Shown: positions 8,255 through 15,487 of the stretch, piece after piece
Layout: every line of letters starts with the position of its first letter
How positions within the stretch are numbered: the first letter of the stretch is position 1
Assembly (NCBI GenBank): GCA_964458015.1
Contig: CAYWGR010000096.1
Coordinates: 1-21,793, forward strand
Origin: CAYWGR01 sp964458015
GTDB taxonomy: Bacteria > Planctomycetota > Planctomycetia > Pirellulales > Thermoguttaceae
Length of the DNA stretch: 21,793 nucleotides
Direction of reading: 5' to 3'
Program-made: the position numbers and the translations under genes
The notes under the pieces: generated by a model
What the model was told of the DNA's origin: nothing
The model's database searches: none
Seen by the model: only the letters and a program-made list of their open reading frames with translations

Positions 8255-10324
8255 ATGGCCATGGATCTTCATCATCTTCGCAATATCGGGGTTATCGCCC
8301 ACATCGATGCCGGCAAAACCACCGTCACCGAGAGGATGCTTTTTTATAGCGGCTTCAGCCATCGCGTGGGCGAGGTCGATAAAGGCACCACCGTGACCGA
8401 CTACGACCCCGAGGAGCAGGAACGCGGCATCACGATCAATGCCGCCTCGGTCACGTTCCCTTGGCGCGACGTTGAAGTCAATCTGATCGATACCCCCGGC
8501 CACGTGGATTTTACGGCCGAAGTTGAGCGCAGCTTGCGCGTGCTTGACGGCGGCGTGGTGGTCTTCAGCGCTCGCGAAGGCGTCGAGGCCCAAAGCGAGA
8601 CCGTATGGCATCAGGCCGACAAGTATCACGTGCCGCGCATCGCGTTGATCAATAAGATGGACCGCGAAGGAGCCGACTACTTCGGCACGCTCGACGAAAT
8701 CCGCGACCGGCTCAATTGCCGACCGATCCCCGTCAATTTGCCGATTGGCGCCGGACCGCCGCATGTGAAGGAAGCGTTCCGCGGGCTGATCGACTTGGTC
8801 ACGATGCGCATGGTGACGTTTGCCGGCGAAAAAGGCTCGGAAATCGCCGAGGCTGATATTCCCGCCGATCTGCACGACGAGGCTGAACTGTGGCACAGCC
8901 AGATGCTCGACCAGCTTTCGATGTTCAGTGATGAGTTGACTGAGTTGATGCTTGCCGAGGAGCCCGTGCCGGTCGAGTTGATCCGCAAAGTGCTGCGAGA
9001 GGCAACGGTCCACAACCTGGCGGTGCCGGTGCTTTGCGGTTCGGCCCTGGACGGCATCGGCGTGCAACCGGTGCTTGATGCCGTGGCGTTCTATCTGCCC
9101 AGCCCGGCCGATGTTCCGCCGGTTGAGGGCACGGACCTGAAGAAGACCGATAAAAAGCTGATTCGTAAGCCTGACCCCGACGAACCGTTTTGCGGCCTGG
9201 TATTCAAAATCCAAGCCGACCGGCATGGCGACTTGCACTACGTGCGCATCTATTCCGGCACGTTGAAAGCCAATAGCCGCGTATTGAATCCCGGGAAGAA
9301 TCAGAAAGAAAACGTTCCGCAAATTTGGCGCATCCAGGCCGACCATCGCACCCAAGTCGAATCGGCCTCGGCCGGCGACATCATCGGCATCGTCGGCCTG
9401 CGTCATTCGGTTACCGGCGACACGCTTTGCAGCACGCAAGACCCCATTTCACTTGAATCCATCGAATTCCCCGAAACTGTTATCTCGATGGCTATCGAGC
9501 CTGAAACATCGCTCGAACGCAAGAAGCTGGCCGATGTGCTCGATATGATGAAGCGCCAGGATCCCACTTTCCGCGCGCGCGAAAACGAGGAAACCGGCCA
9601 GACCTTGATCAGCGGCATGGGCGAGCTGCACTTGGAAGTCATCAAACACCGTTTGCTCCGCGATTTCAAACTGAACGTTCGCGTTCACAAGCCGAGAGTC
9701 AGCTATCGCGAAACCATCGAGCGTTCGGTCGAAGTGTGGGGCGAATGCCACCGCAACCTTGGCGGGCAAATGCTCTCGGCCAAAGTGCATATCCGGATGG
9801 AACCGTTCGGCAAAGGCGCGAAGCCGGTCGTGGTGGTGGTTGTTCCAGGTATAGCCCTGCCTGAAGAATTTTTAACGCCCGCGGTCGAAGTCCTTTCCGA
9901 GCGCGGTGACGGCGGCGGCTCGCTCGGTTTCCCGCTGATGCACGTTAAAATCACCGTTTTGGGCGGTGAAGTTCACGAAACCGGCTCGAACGAACTGGCT
10001 TTCCGCTATGCTGCCGGCGACGCCTTTGAGAAAGCCTTGCGTGAGGCCGGCATTGTGCTTTTGGAGCCGATCATGCGGCTTGAAGTGACTGTGCCCGAGG
10101 AACATTTGGGCGATATCATGGGCGACCTGCAACAGCGTCGCGCCATCATCGTTCGCACGCATGTGCGCGGCCGCAACACGGTGATCGAAGCCCACGCCCC
10201 GTTGGCCAGTCTTTTCGGATATTCCAGCGCGATGCGCGGCCTCAGCCAAGGCCGTGCCACCTGCACCATGGAACCCCACAGCTACGGCCCTGCGCCGGCG
10301 GATGTGCTGGGTGGGTTTATGTAA
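8255..10324 (+). CDS. fusA: Elongation factor G paralogue (translational GTPase)
   Basis: This is a 689-aa full-length EF-G that would catalyse GTP-driven ribosomal translocation or assist recycling. Visible GTPase motifs are G1 AHIDAGKTT (residues 15-23), the switch I region RGITINAA, G3 DTPGH (79-83) and G4 NKMD (133-136). Domain IV and V signatures are present (GMGELHLEV, YAAGDAFEKAL, SAMRGLSQGRA). ATG 8255 has AAGGG about 10 nt upstream; TTG 8246 and ATG 8261 are alternatives. It lies outside any rpsL-rpsG-tuf context, which suggests one of several EF-G copies. Planctomycetes and spirochaetes are known to carry spdEFG1 and spdEFG2, specialised for translocation and recycling. Wording such as GTTVTDYDPEEQERGIT would fit one of these, but I cannot assign the subfamily without a tree. 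Confidence 0.88.
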   Translation: MAMDLHHLRNIGVIAHIDAGKTTVTERMLFYSGFSHRVGEVDKGTTVTDYDPEEQERGITINAASVTFPWRDVEVNLIDTPGHVDFTAEVERSLRVLDGGVVVFSAREGVEAQSETVWHQADKYHVPRIALINKMDREGADYFGTLDEIRDRLNCRPIPVNLPIGAGPPHVKEAFRGLIDLVTMRMVTFAGEKGSEIAEADIPADLHDEAELWHSQMLDQLSMFSDELTELMLAEEPVPVELIRKVLREATVHNLAVPVLCGSALDGIGVQPVLDAVAFYLPSPADVPPVEGTDLKKTDKKLIRKPDPDEPFCGLVFKIQADRHGDLHYVRIYSGTLKANSRVLNPGKNQKENVPQIWRIQADHRTQVESASAGDIIGIVGLRHSVTGDTLCSTQDPISLESIEFPETVISMAIEPETSLERKKLADVLDMMKRQDPTFRARENEETGQTLISGMGELHLEVIKHRLLRDFKLNVRVHKPRVSYRETIERSVEVWGECHRNLGGQMLSAKVHIRMEPFGKGAKPVVVVVVPGIALPEEFLTPAVEVLSERGDGGGSLGFPLMHVKITVLGGEVHETGSNELAFRYAAGDAFEKALREAGIVLLEPIMRLEVTVPEEHLGDIMGDLQQRRAIIVRTHVRGRNTVIEAHAPLASLFGYSSAMRGLSQGRATCTMEPHSYGPAPADVLGGFM

Positions 10325-10388
10325 TGTAATTAACGAGGGATAGTGCCGCTACTCATATTCGTTCTGATTCGCGTCGGATGGAACAACA

Positions 10389-10937
10389 ATGGGTGCTTGG
10401 CTTGATACCGAAACAAAGATGTTGTTGCAACGATCTCCCCCCGAGAAACTTGCACCGCCCAATACATCAACATTTGCTCTTGTTCTGCTGGCTGCGCAAC
10501 GAGTAAACCGAGAACGGCTCATATCGGCAGTGGAGCGTATCCGAGAGGCATCGCGAGACGAAGCAGCGAAAATTCTTGAGCATTCGCTTCCAATTATGGT
10601 CAAGCGAGGACTGTCTTACGAAGATGCGATGCTAGGGCAGTTTGAGCTAATCACCTGTGATGCGATCTCTGCTTTTTTGTCGGATGAAGTTGTAGACAAC
10701 GCATCGGAGAGTTATTTGGCTGAGCTATATGAGAACGTCTGCCGCAGTTCAGAGTTTGAACGCATTCCCGTGCGAATTGATTCCTTGCCTGTCGATGAAA
10801 AGGGCAAGGAATTCATGATTCGCTTCATCGGCGCAGTGGATTGTCATTTTCCTCTGAAATTGACAGCGATGAAGAAAAAAGCCAGAATCATGGAACATTG
10901 GGCTGTGAAGATTGGCGGCCAAATTACATTAGGATAA
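10389..10937 (+). CDS. Hypothetical protein, unrecognised (182 aa)
   Basis: This is a 182-aa soluble protein without a signal peptide or membrane segment. It is mostly alpha-helical by composition: RVNRERLISAVERIREASRDEA, then LPIMVKRGLSYEDAMLGQFELI, then ELYENVCRSSEFE. The C terminus carries MKKKARIMEHWAVKIGG. Codon use is less GC-biased than in the flanking EF-G and MutS-like genes, and the protein has no obvious link to either, so it may be a later arrival. A start at 10389 follows GGATGGA at a loose spacing. It sits 64 nt after EF-G and 31 nt before the MutS-like gene on the same strand. No function can be assigned. Confidence 0.65.
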   Translation: MGAWLDTETKMLLQRSPPEKLAPPNTSTFALVLLAAQRVNRERLISAVERIREASRDEAAKILEHSLPIMVKRGLSYEDAMLGQFELITCDAISAFLSDEVVDNASESYLAELYENVCRSSEFERIPVRIDSLPVDEKGKEFMIRFIGAVDCHFPLKLTAMKKKARIMEHWAVKIGGQITLG

Positions 10938-10968
10938 CAGCCCCTCCATCGTTTTCGGACCACACCAC

Positions 10969-12882
10969 ATGACTTCACAACACGGCCGCGTGCCTGCAAA
11001 AGTTTCTTCCGATGTTCCTATCGAAACCGTGTACCAACAGCGGGTCGAGCAATTCTCGGCGGCTGAAAAGTGGTTTGCACGGCGGGAACGGATGGTGATG
11101 AATCTGCGCGTGGTGACGTTCGTCGCGGCCGTGGTGCTGTTCGTGGCAGGCTGGAATAGCGAACACTTCGCTTGGTGGTGCTCGGGCGGGATCGCGTTGC
11201 TTGGCGGTTTTGTCGTGGCGGTGAACTACCATGATTATGTCCGCCGCCAGTTGCAGCGCAACAGCCTGTTGCGACAAATCAACCAACAGGCAATCGCCCG
11301 ACTGCATCGCGATTGGGCCGGCCTGCCCGAAACGCAAATCACCGTGCCGCCGCAATACCGTGCAACAGCCGACGATCTCGATCTGTTCGGCCATGCCTCG
11401 TTGTTTCATCTGTTGAACTTGGCCGGCACGCTCTTCGGAAAAAGAATCTTGCGCGATTGGCTCTTGGAGCCTGCAAAACCTGAAGATATTGGCCGAAGGC
11501 AGCAGGCCGTCGCTGAGCTTGCACCGTACCTGGACTTGCGCCAAACCTTAATGCTCGAAGGACGCTTGCTGGCCGACGGAGGCAATCGAGCGGAATCCTT
11601 CGTGGATTGGGCGGAAGGCTGTCCCTGGTTGCTCTTGCGTCCCTGGCTGCTTTGGCTGTGCCGAAGCCTTTCGACGTCTGCCCTTGCGATTCCCATTCTC
11701 ACGTTCTGCGGCGTTTTGCCGGCCGAATTGGGCGGCGTCGCCTTTTTTGCCGTGATATGCTTGAATACGCTCGTACTCGCTTCGTTCGGCGGAAAGGTTC
11801 ATGGCATTTTCTCGTTGCTGGGCTTGCGATGCGACGAAGCAAAGCAGTATATCCGCATGTTCGCGTTGATGTACTCGATGCCGGCCTCGAACACGGAATT
11901 GGACATTGTTAAACAAGACGCCACGCAGCTAGGCGGCGGCGTATTGCAGGGCATGCGTCATTTGAATCGCATTGCGGCCCTGGCCAAGATTCCCCACAAT
12001 CCGCTCGTCATCTTTTTTGTTTATCTGCCGTTGCAGTTTGGGTTTCTTTATGATTTCCACATCTTGAACCTGTTGGAAATCTGGCAAACCTACTATGGCA
12101 AGTACGTTCGTCGCTGGTTCCTGGCGTTGGGCAAGTTCGAGGCCCTCAATTCACTGGCCGGACTCGCCGCCGATCATCCAAGCTGGACAATGCCCGAGAT
12201 TGATCCGACGTTCGACCGTTTCGAGGCTCGCCGGCTCGGGCACCCGCTCTTACCAACGAAGACATGCACAACGAACGACGTGGAAGTCGGGCCGGCCGGT
12301 TCTTTCCTGCTCGTCTCCGGTTCGAACATGTCGGGCAAGAGCACGCTGCTGCGAGCGGTGGGCGTCAACACAGCCCTTGCCCAGGCAGGTGCGCCCGTTT
12401 GTGCCGAACAGCTTCGGATGCCCCCGGTCACGTTGGCCACGAGCATGCGCATCCGCGATTCCCTCGAAGCCGGCGTATCCTTCTATATGGCCGAATTGAT
12501 GCGATTGAAGGAGATCGTCGATCTTGCCCGCAATGGCGACTTGCCGAAAGATCGTCCTCTGCTCTATCTGCTCGATGAAATCCTGCTCGGCACGAATTCG
12601 AAAGAGCGGCATATCGCTGTCTCGCGGGTGTTGCAGCATCTGTTGCATCACGGCGCTATCGGGGCCATTTCGACGCACGATCTGGAATTAGCCACAAGCG
12701 AAGAGCTGGCCGGGGTATGCCGTTGCGTTCATTTTTGCGAAACCTTGCACGATTCCGACGCCGAGCAGCCCATGACGTTTGACTACAAGCTTCGTCCCGG
12801 CATCGCAACGACCACCAATGCCTTAAAGCTATTGGAAATCGTAGGGCTGGATAAACGTTCAGCCGGACCGAAAATCTACTGA
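10969..12882 (+). CDS. Membrane-associated MutS-family ATPase
   Basis: This is a 637-aa protein. The C-terminal half is a MutS-type ABC ATPase: Walker A GSNMSGKST (from residue 451), a conserved SMRIRDSLEAGVSFYMAEL segment, Walker B LLYLLDEI with D536 and E537, GTNSKERHIA and the H-motif STHDLELA. The N-terminal half lacks the mismatch-recognition domain of MutS1. It carries hydrophobic segments at about 45-62 and 67-86, a longer hydrophobic region at about 218-265, and another near 345-360. A MutS core-like lever segment (GHASLFHLLNLAGTLFGKRIL) follows residue ~140. This architecture is that of MutS-like proteins of unknown role annotated in several phyla, not of post-replicative mismatch repair. 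No clear Shine-Dalgarno precedes the ATG. A role in DNA transactions at the membrane is inference. Confidence 0.8.
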   Translation: MTSQHGRVPAKVSSDVPIETVYQQRVEQFSAAEKWFARRERMVMNLRVVTFVAAVVLFVAGWNSEHFAWWCSGGIALLGGFVVAVNYHDYVRRQLQRNSLLRQINQQAIARLHRDWAGLPETQITVPPQYRATADDLDLFGHASLFHLLNLAGTLFGKRILRDWLLEPAKPEDIGRRQQAVAELAPYLDLRQTLMLEGRLLADGGNRAESFVDWAEGCPWLLLRPWLLWLCRSLSTSALAIPILTFCGVLPAELGGVAFFAVICLNTLVLASFGGKVHGIFSLLGLRCDEAKQYIRMFALMYSMPASNTELDIVKQDATQLGGGVLQGMRHLNRIAALAKIPHNPLVIFFVYLPLQFGFLYDFHILNLLEIWQTYYGKYVRRWFLALGKFEALNSLAGLAADHPSWTMPEIDPTFDRFEARRLGHPLLPTKTCTTNDVEVGPAGSFLLVSGSNMSGKSTLLRAVGVNTALAQAGAPVCAEQLRMPPVTLATSMRIRDSLEAGVSFYMAELMRLKEIVDLARNGDLPKDRPLLYLLDEILLGTNSKERHIAVSRVLQHLLHHGAIGAISTHDLELATSEELAGVCRCVHFCETLHDSDAEQPMTFDYKLRPGIATTTNALKLLEIVGLDKRSAGPKIY

Positions 12883-12954
12883 TTGCGACTGATCAATAAT
12901 CCAGTTCAGAATTGCTTACGCATCGAATTGTCGAATTCGCTTCGTAATTTCCTC

Positions 12955-13071
12955 ATGCGAGACCTCGCCTCCCTCTTCGCTGTCCTGGCTAAGAGCAAGT
13001 TCCGCAGCCGGTTTCGGCTGGGGGGGGTAGATCAAACGTATCAGGCTAAAAAAACTCTTCCTTTGGTCTGA
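12955..13071 (+). pseudogene. Truncated DUF4186 5' end, copy R1
   Basis: Reading from ATG 12955 gives 38 residues that align with the start of the full DUF4186 protein at 16156: MRDLASLF, LAKSKFRSRFRLG, then a diverged Q-A-K-K-T-L-P before TGA. All of the downstream DUF4186 sequence is missing. A run of eight G at 13020-13027 sits where copies 2 and 3 have five. This is the most diverged of the three copies, but the 41 bp at 12984-13024 remain nearly invariant. It lies 72 nt after the MutS-like gene and just before the promoter of the GntR-ABC operon. Confidence 0.75.
12984..13024 (+). repeat. 41-bp DUF4186 core repeat, copy 1
   Basis: Identical to 15268-15308 over 41 bp and to 16185-16225 except for one position. 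It contains a stem-loop, CAGCCG-GTTT-CGGCTG (13005-13020). Sequence on both sides diverges sharply. Confidence 0.8.
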
Positions 13072-13101
13072 AACATCGGCATCTTTTTTTGTTTTGAACT
13101 A

Positions 13102-13130
13102 TTGCGGTAGAAAACAAAAACCGATATACT
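13102..13130 (+). promoter_or_regulatory. Promoter of the GntR-ABC operon
   Basis: TTGCGG (13102-13107) and TATACT (13125-13130) are separated by exactly 17 bp. The predicted start of transcription (about 13137) falls at the edge of an inverted repeat at 13138-13157. The surrounding sequence is AT-rich compared with the neighbouring genes. Confidence 0.65.
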
Positions 13131-13137
13131 GCCTAAG

Positions 13138-13157
13138 TGCATTAGTTAGCTAATGCA
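13138..13157. promoter_or_regulatory. Inverted-repeat operator, probably for the GntR regulator
   Basis: TGCATTAG-TTAG-CTAATGCA has perfect 8-bp arms around a 4-bp spacer. It overlaps the predicted transcription start, immediately upstream of the regulator gene. YtrA-type GntR proteins are known to repress their own operons from such sites. Autorepression here is inferred. Confidence 0.6.
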
Positions 13158-13170
13158 GTTAAAGGAAAAC

Positions 13171-13557
13171 ATGCAGATTGATCCGGGCAGCCACATACCG
13201 ATCTACCTACAGATTGCCGATGGAATCCGCGCGGCTATTGCTGCTGGTGTTTATCGGTCTGGCGAGGTGCTGCCGTCTTTGCGGGTAATGGCCACCGAGC
13301 TCCACGTCAATCCTAATACCGTGCAACGGGCCTACGATGAATTAGAGCGGGCGGGAGTGATTTATTCGCAGCGGGGCCGAGGACTTTTTGTCGCAGAGCG
13401 AGGCACGGCATTTGCGCAGTCTCTGGCAGGCGACAGCGTCCGCAGGGCTTTTCATGAAGCAATTCGCATAGGCCGGGTTTCCGGCATGACGGCCGAAGAG
13501 ATTCAGGATATCTTCCGTGCAGCCCTTAAATGTACCAATCAGGAGAGGAGCAAATAA
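13171..13557 (+). CDS. GntR-family (YtrA-type) transcriptional regulator
   Basis: This is a 128-aa protein. ATG 13171 is preferred over ATG 13153 because AAAGGA (13161-13166) fits it and because 13153 lies inside the operator palindrome. The N-terminal winged helix has the classic GntR pattern: PIYLQIADGIRAAIAAGVYRSGE, LPSLRVMATELHVNPNTVQRAYDELERAGV, then a wing RGRGLFV. The short C-terminal tail (about 50 residues) fits the YtrA subfamily, which lacks a large ligand domain. It lies 2 nt upstream of the ABC ATPase gene, the standard arrangement for YtrA-type control of a drug- or stress-responsive ABC exporter. It probably represses the operon through the operator at 13138-13157. Confidence 0.88.
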   Translation: MQIDPGSHIPIYLQIADGIRAAIAAGVYRSGEVLPSLRVMATELHVNPNTVQRAYDELERAGVIYSQRGRGLFVAERGTAFAQSLAGDSVRRAFHEAIRIGRVSGMTAEEIQDIFRAALKCTNQERSK

Positions 13558-13559
13558 CC

Positions 13560-14474
13560 ATGATCGCTCCAACCAACAATGGTCCAGCCATCGAACTGAC
13601 CGGCCTTTGCAAACGATACGGCCGCACTCTGGCGGTAAACAATCTGTCTTTAACGATTCCGCGCGGCAGCACCTTTGGCCTGATTGGCCCCAACGGAGCT
13701 GGTAAGAGTACGACCATCAAGATGCTCATGGGAATGGTTTCGATCACATCCGGCGAGGCGCGAGTGTTGGGCATTCCTATCAATGACGATCCGATAGAGG
13801 TCAAGCAGCGGGTTGGTTATGTGCCCGAGATACATCACATTTATCGCTGGATGCGTGTCAGCGAGGTTATCGGCTTCTGCAAGTCATGTTATCGCTCTTG
13901 GAACGACGAGACGTGCCGGGAAATGATCGATTTGTTTGGTCTTGCACCTGAGCAGAAAGTAAAACACCTTTCAAAAGGAATGCAGACGAAACTGGCTCTC
14001 TTGCTGGCGGTCTCGCACGACCCCGATCTCCTGTTGCTGGACGAACCGCTATCGGGCTTGGATCCAATCGCCCGAGAGGATTTCCTGGACGGTGTGTTGC
14101 GCACAATCTGCGATCGAGGGCAAACGGTGCTCATATCGAGCCACATGCTCGACGACGTGCGGCGACTTGCCGATACTGTAGGCATTGTTAATGAGGGGCG
14201 ACTCTTATTGCAGGGCAACATCGATGCCTTGCTGACATCGACGAAACGCATTTGCGCCACCCTCCGCGACGGTTTCCGGCCCAAGGAAACACCGGATGGA
14301 ACGATCTGGCAACGCATTCAAGGACGTGAATGGACGATCACCGTGCGGGATTTTTTGCCTGAAAAGGTGCAATGGATCCAAGCTATGGACGGCGTTGAAA
14401 ACGTTACCGTGGCGGACCTGGGGTTGGAGGAACTGTTCAAGGACATTATTCGAGGACAAAGGGCATCGCAATGA
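13560..14474 (+). CDS. ABC transporter ATP-binding protein
   Basis: This is a 304-aa nucleotide-binding subunit. ATG 13560 is chosen for the AGGAGAGGAG ribosome binding site upstream. Walker A GPNGAGKS is at residues 43-50, the signature LSKGMQTKL at ~137-145 (variant of LSGGQ, common in YtrB/CcmA-like ATPases), Walker B LLLLDEP with D161 and E162, the D-loop SGLDP and the H-loop SSH near 196. A C-terminal extension of about 80 residues follows. It starts 2 nt after the regulator and overlaps the permease gene by 4 nt (ATGA), indicating translational coupling. Together with the permease it forms an ABC-2-type exporter; the substrate is not visible from sequence. Confidence 0.92.
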   Translation: MIAPTNNGPAIELTGLCKRYGRTLAVNNLSLTIPRGSTFGLIGPNGAGKSTTIKMLMGMVSITSGEARVLGIPINDDPIEVKQRVGYVPEIHHIYRWMRVSEVIGFCKSCYRSWNDETCREMIDLFGLAPEQKVKHLSKGMQTKLALLLAVSHDPDLLLLDEPLSGLDPIAREDFLDGVLRTICDRGQTVLISSHMLDDVRRLADTVGIVNEGRLLLQGNIDALLTSTKRICATLRDGFRPKETPDGTIWQRIQGREWTITVRDFLPEKVQWIQAMDGVENVTVADLGLEELFKDIIRGQRASQ

Positions 14475-15166
14475 AGTGGTTACTGTGGAAAGACTATCGT
14501 CACAACCAATTAATTGTGTTCACGGGACTTTTTCTGCTAGCTGTGCCATATATGATCGGCCTTTGCGCCGTATGTCGAGAGATGTACATTTGGGACTACT
14601 CCTTGGACCACCCCGCCATGCGTTGGAAATCGCTTTTTGCATGCTCAAGTATCTATAGCCTCTTCCTTGCGCAGCTAACGATTGCTTTGATTGGCGGCAA
14701 CGCAATTGCCGGCGAGCGAGTGGATCGATCGGCGGAGTTTTTAGCGGCATTGCCAATTACACGAAGAAAAAATCTTGCCAGCAAGCTTCTTCTTGCGTTG
14801 GTCATTATTGGGACAATTTGGCTAACCGCCGGCGTGGCTTTCTTATGCACCGGAGATTGTATGGAGCCGGGCTTGGAGCATGAATTTGTACGGGATGTGC
14901 TTGCAAACACCGCAATCGTAGCGTTGGCTTTCTTTTGTGTTGCGTGGTTTCTGTCGTCGTTTTTGCCCAGTGCGGCAATCGCCGTGTGCGGCGGACTTGT
15001 AACACCGCTAATTGCCGCTACCGGCCCATATTTTGTCGTATTCCTTCTTGGTTATCCAGACAACGTTATTAATTACACCCGTTGTTTTCAAGTTATTTGC
15101 CTTACTCTTTCTCCGATATGTTTTGTGATCGGCACTTGGCATTATTTACAGCGGGTGGAACCATGA
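14471..15166 (+). CDS. ABC-2-type permease subunit
   Basis: This is a 231-aa integral membrane protein. About six hydrophobic segments are visible: near residues 13-32, 58-76, 106-126, 145-165, 170-195 and 205-222. The cytoplasmic segment after TM2, GGNAIAGERVDRSAEFLAALP, is characteristic of ABC-2 permeases of the YtrC/CcmB-like type (the E-R-x-x-x-S-x-E-F-L-x-x-L-P pattern). The start overlaps the ATPase stop by 4 nt. Its own stop overlaps the ATG of a third short frame that is cut by repeat R2. The operon may therefore originally have encoded two membrane subunits, with only one left intact here. Confidence 0.88.
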   Translation: MKWLLWKDYRHNQLIVFTGLFLLAVPYMIGLCAVCREMYIWDYSLDHPAMRWKSLFACSSIYSLFLAQLTIALIGGNAIAGERVDRSAEFLAALPITRRKNLASKLLLALVIIGTIWLTAGVAFLCTGDCMEPGLEHEFVRDVLANTAIVALAFFCVAWFLSSFLPSAAIAVCGGLVTPLIAATGPYFVVFLLGYPDNVINYTRCFQVICLTLSPICFVIGTWHYLQRVEP

Positions 15167-15252
15167 TGATGTTTCGCCATGTAAAACATGAAATCGGGAG
15201 AGGAGAAGTAATTTTGGCGGGCGCTATGCATTTTTCTCATGCGAGACTTTGA
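15163..15252 (+). pseudogene. Remnant of a third gene of the ABC operon, cut by repeat R2
   Basis: A frame starting at ATG 15163 overlaps the permease stop by 4 nt (ATGA), the same coupling as between the two previous genes. It encodes MMMFRHVKHEIGRGEVILAG and nine more residues, then hits TGA at 15250-15252 inside repeat R2 (starting 15239). The basic, helical start (R-H-V-K-H-E) is like the cytoplasmic N terminus of an ABC permease. It is best explained as the 5' stump of a further permease gene whose body was lost when R2 was joined. The alternative is a chance frame. Confidence 0.4.
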
Positions 15253-15415
15253 TTCTCTCTTCACCGCCCTGGCTAAGAGCAAGTTCCGCAGCCGGTTTCG
15301 GCTGGGGGTGAAAGATCGAGTGTATCTGGCGGAAAAAACGTTGCCGGCGGTTTTGGAGCATGGGCGGCAGTTTATTCTGGAGCGGCTAGCACTGGCCGAG
15401 CCGAAAACCCGGTGA
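15239..15415 (+). pseudogene. Truncated DUF4186 5' end, copy R2
   Basis: ATG 15239 opens 58 codons, ending TGA 15413-15415. The product is near-identical to residues 1-56 of the full protein at 16156 (MRDFDSLFTALAKSK through LERLALAEPK). Homology stops abruptly after CCGAAAA, where the full copy continues into N-D-G-R-Q-T-P. By hand count about 15 mismatches occur over ~168 nt between R2 and the full gene, many at third positions. The conserved Cys/His half of DUF4186 is absent, so this is unlikely to be functional as a protein. Confidence 0.8.
15268..15308 (+). repeat. 41-bp DUF4186 core repeat, copy 2
   Basis: Identical over 41 bp to 12984-13024; the same hairpin arms lie at 15289-15294 and 15299-15304. 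It is one of three direct copies spaced 2284 bp and 917 bp apart. Confidence 0.8.
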
Positions 15416-15421
15416 ATCGCT

Positions 15422-15483
15422 GTTCCCAAAATGGGAACTTTGTGGTATAATTCCAACAGTATCAGGTGGGAATGATTGGGAAT
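15422..15483 (+). promoter_or_regulatory. higBA promoter and operator
   Basis: TATAAT (15446-15451) lies 17 bp after TTCCCA (15423-15428, 4 of 6 to the -35 consensus). The -35 sits inside a palindrome, GTTCCCA-AAA-TGGGAAC (15422-15438). Two further half-sites, TGGGAAT, occur at 15467-15473 and 15477-15483, just before the higB start. This suggests cooperative autorepression by the antitoxin or the toxin-antitoxin complex. Confidence 0.65.
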
Positions 15484-15487
15484 CAGC

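Noticed and set aside
8231..9439. A 402-codon open frame on the minus strand opposite the EF-G gene
   Set aside because: It mirrors the codon pattern of EF-G, has no ribosome binding site or recognisable motif, and the plus-strand protein is certain.
13020..13027. The run of eight G as a simple sequencing error hiding an intact DUF4186 gene
   Set aside because: Even with the frame adjusted, the sequence after about 13060 shows no DUF4186 homology, so the copy is truly truncated.
12883..13071. A gene starting at TTG 12883 and containing repeat R1
   Set aside because: Only the part from 12955 resembles DUF4186; the upstream residues have no similarity to the other copies and no ribosome binding site.
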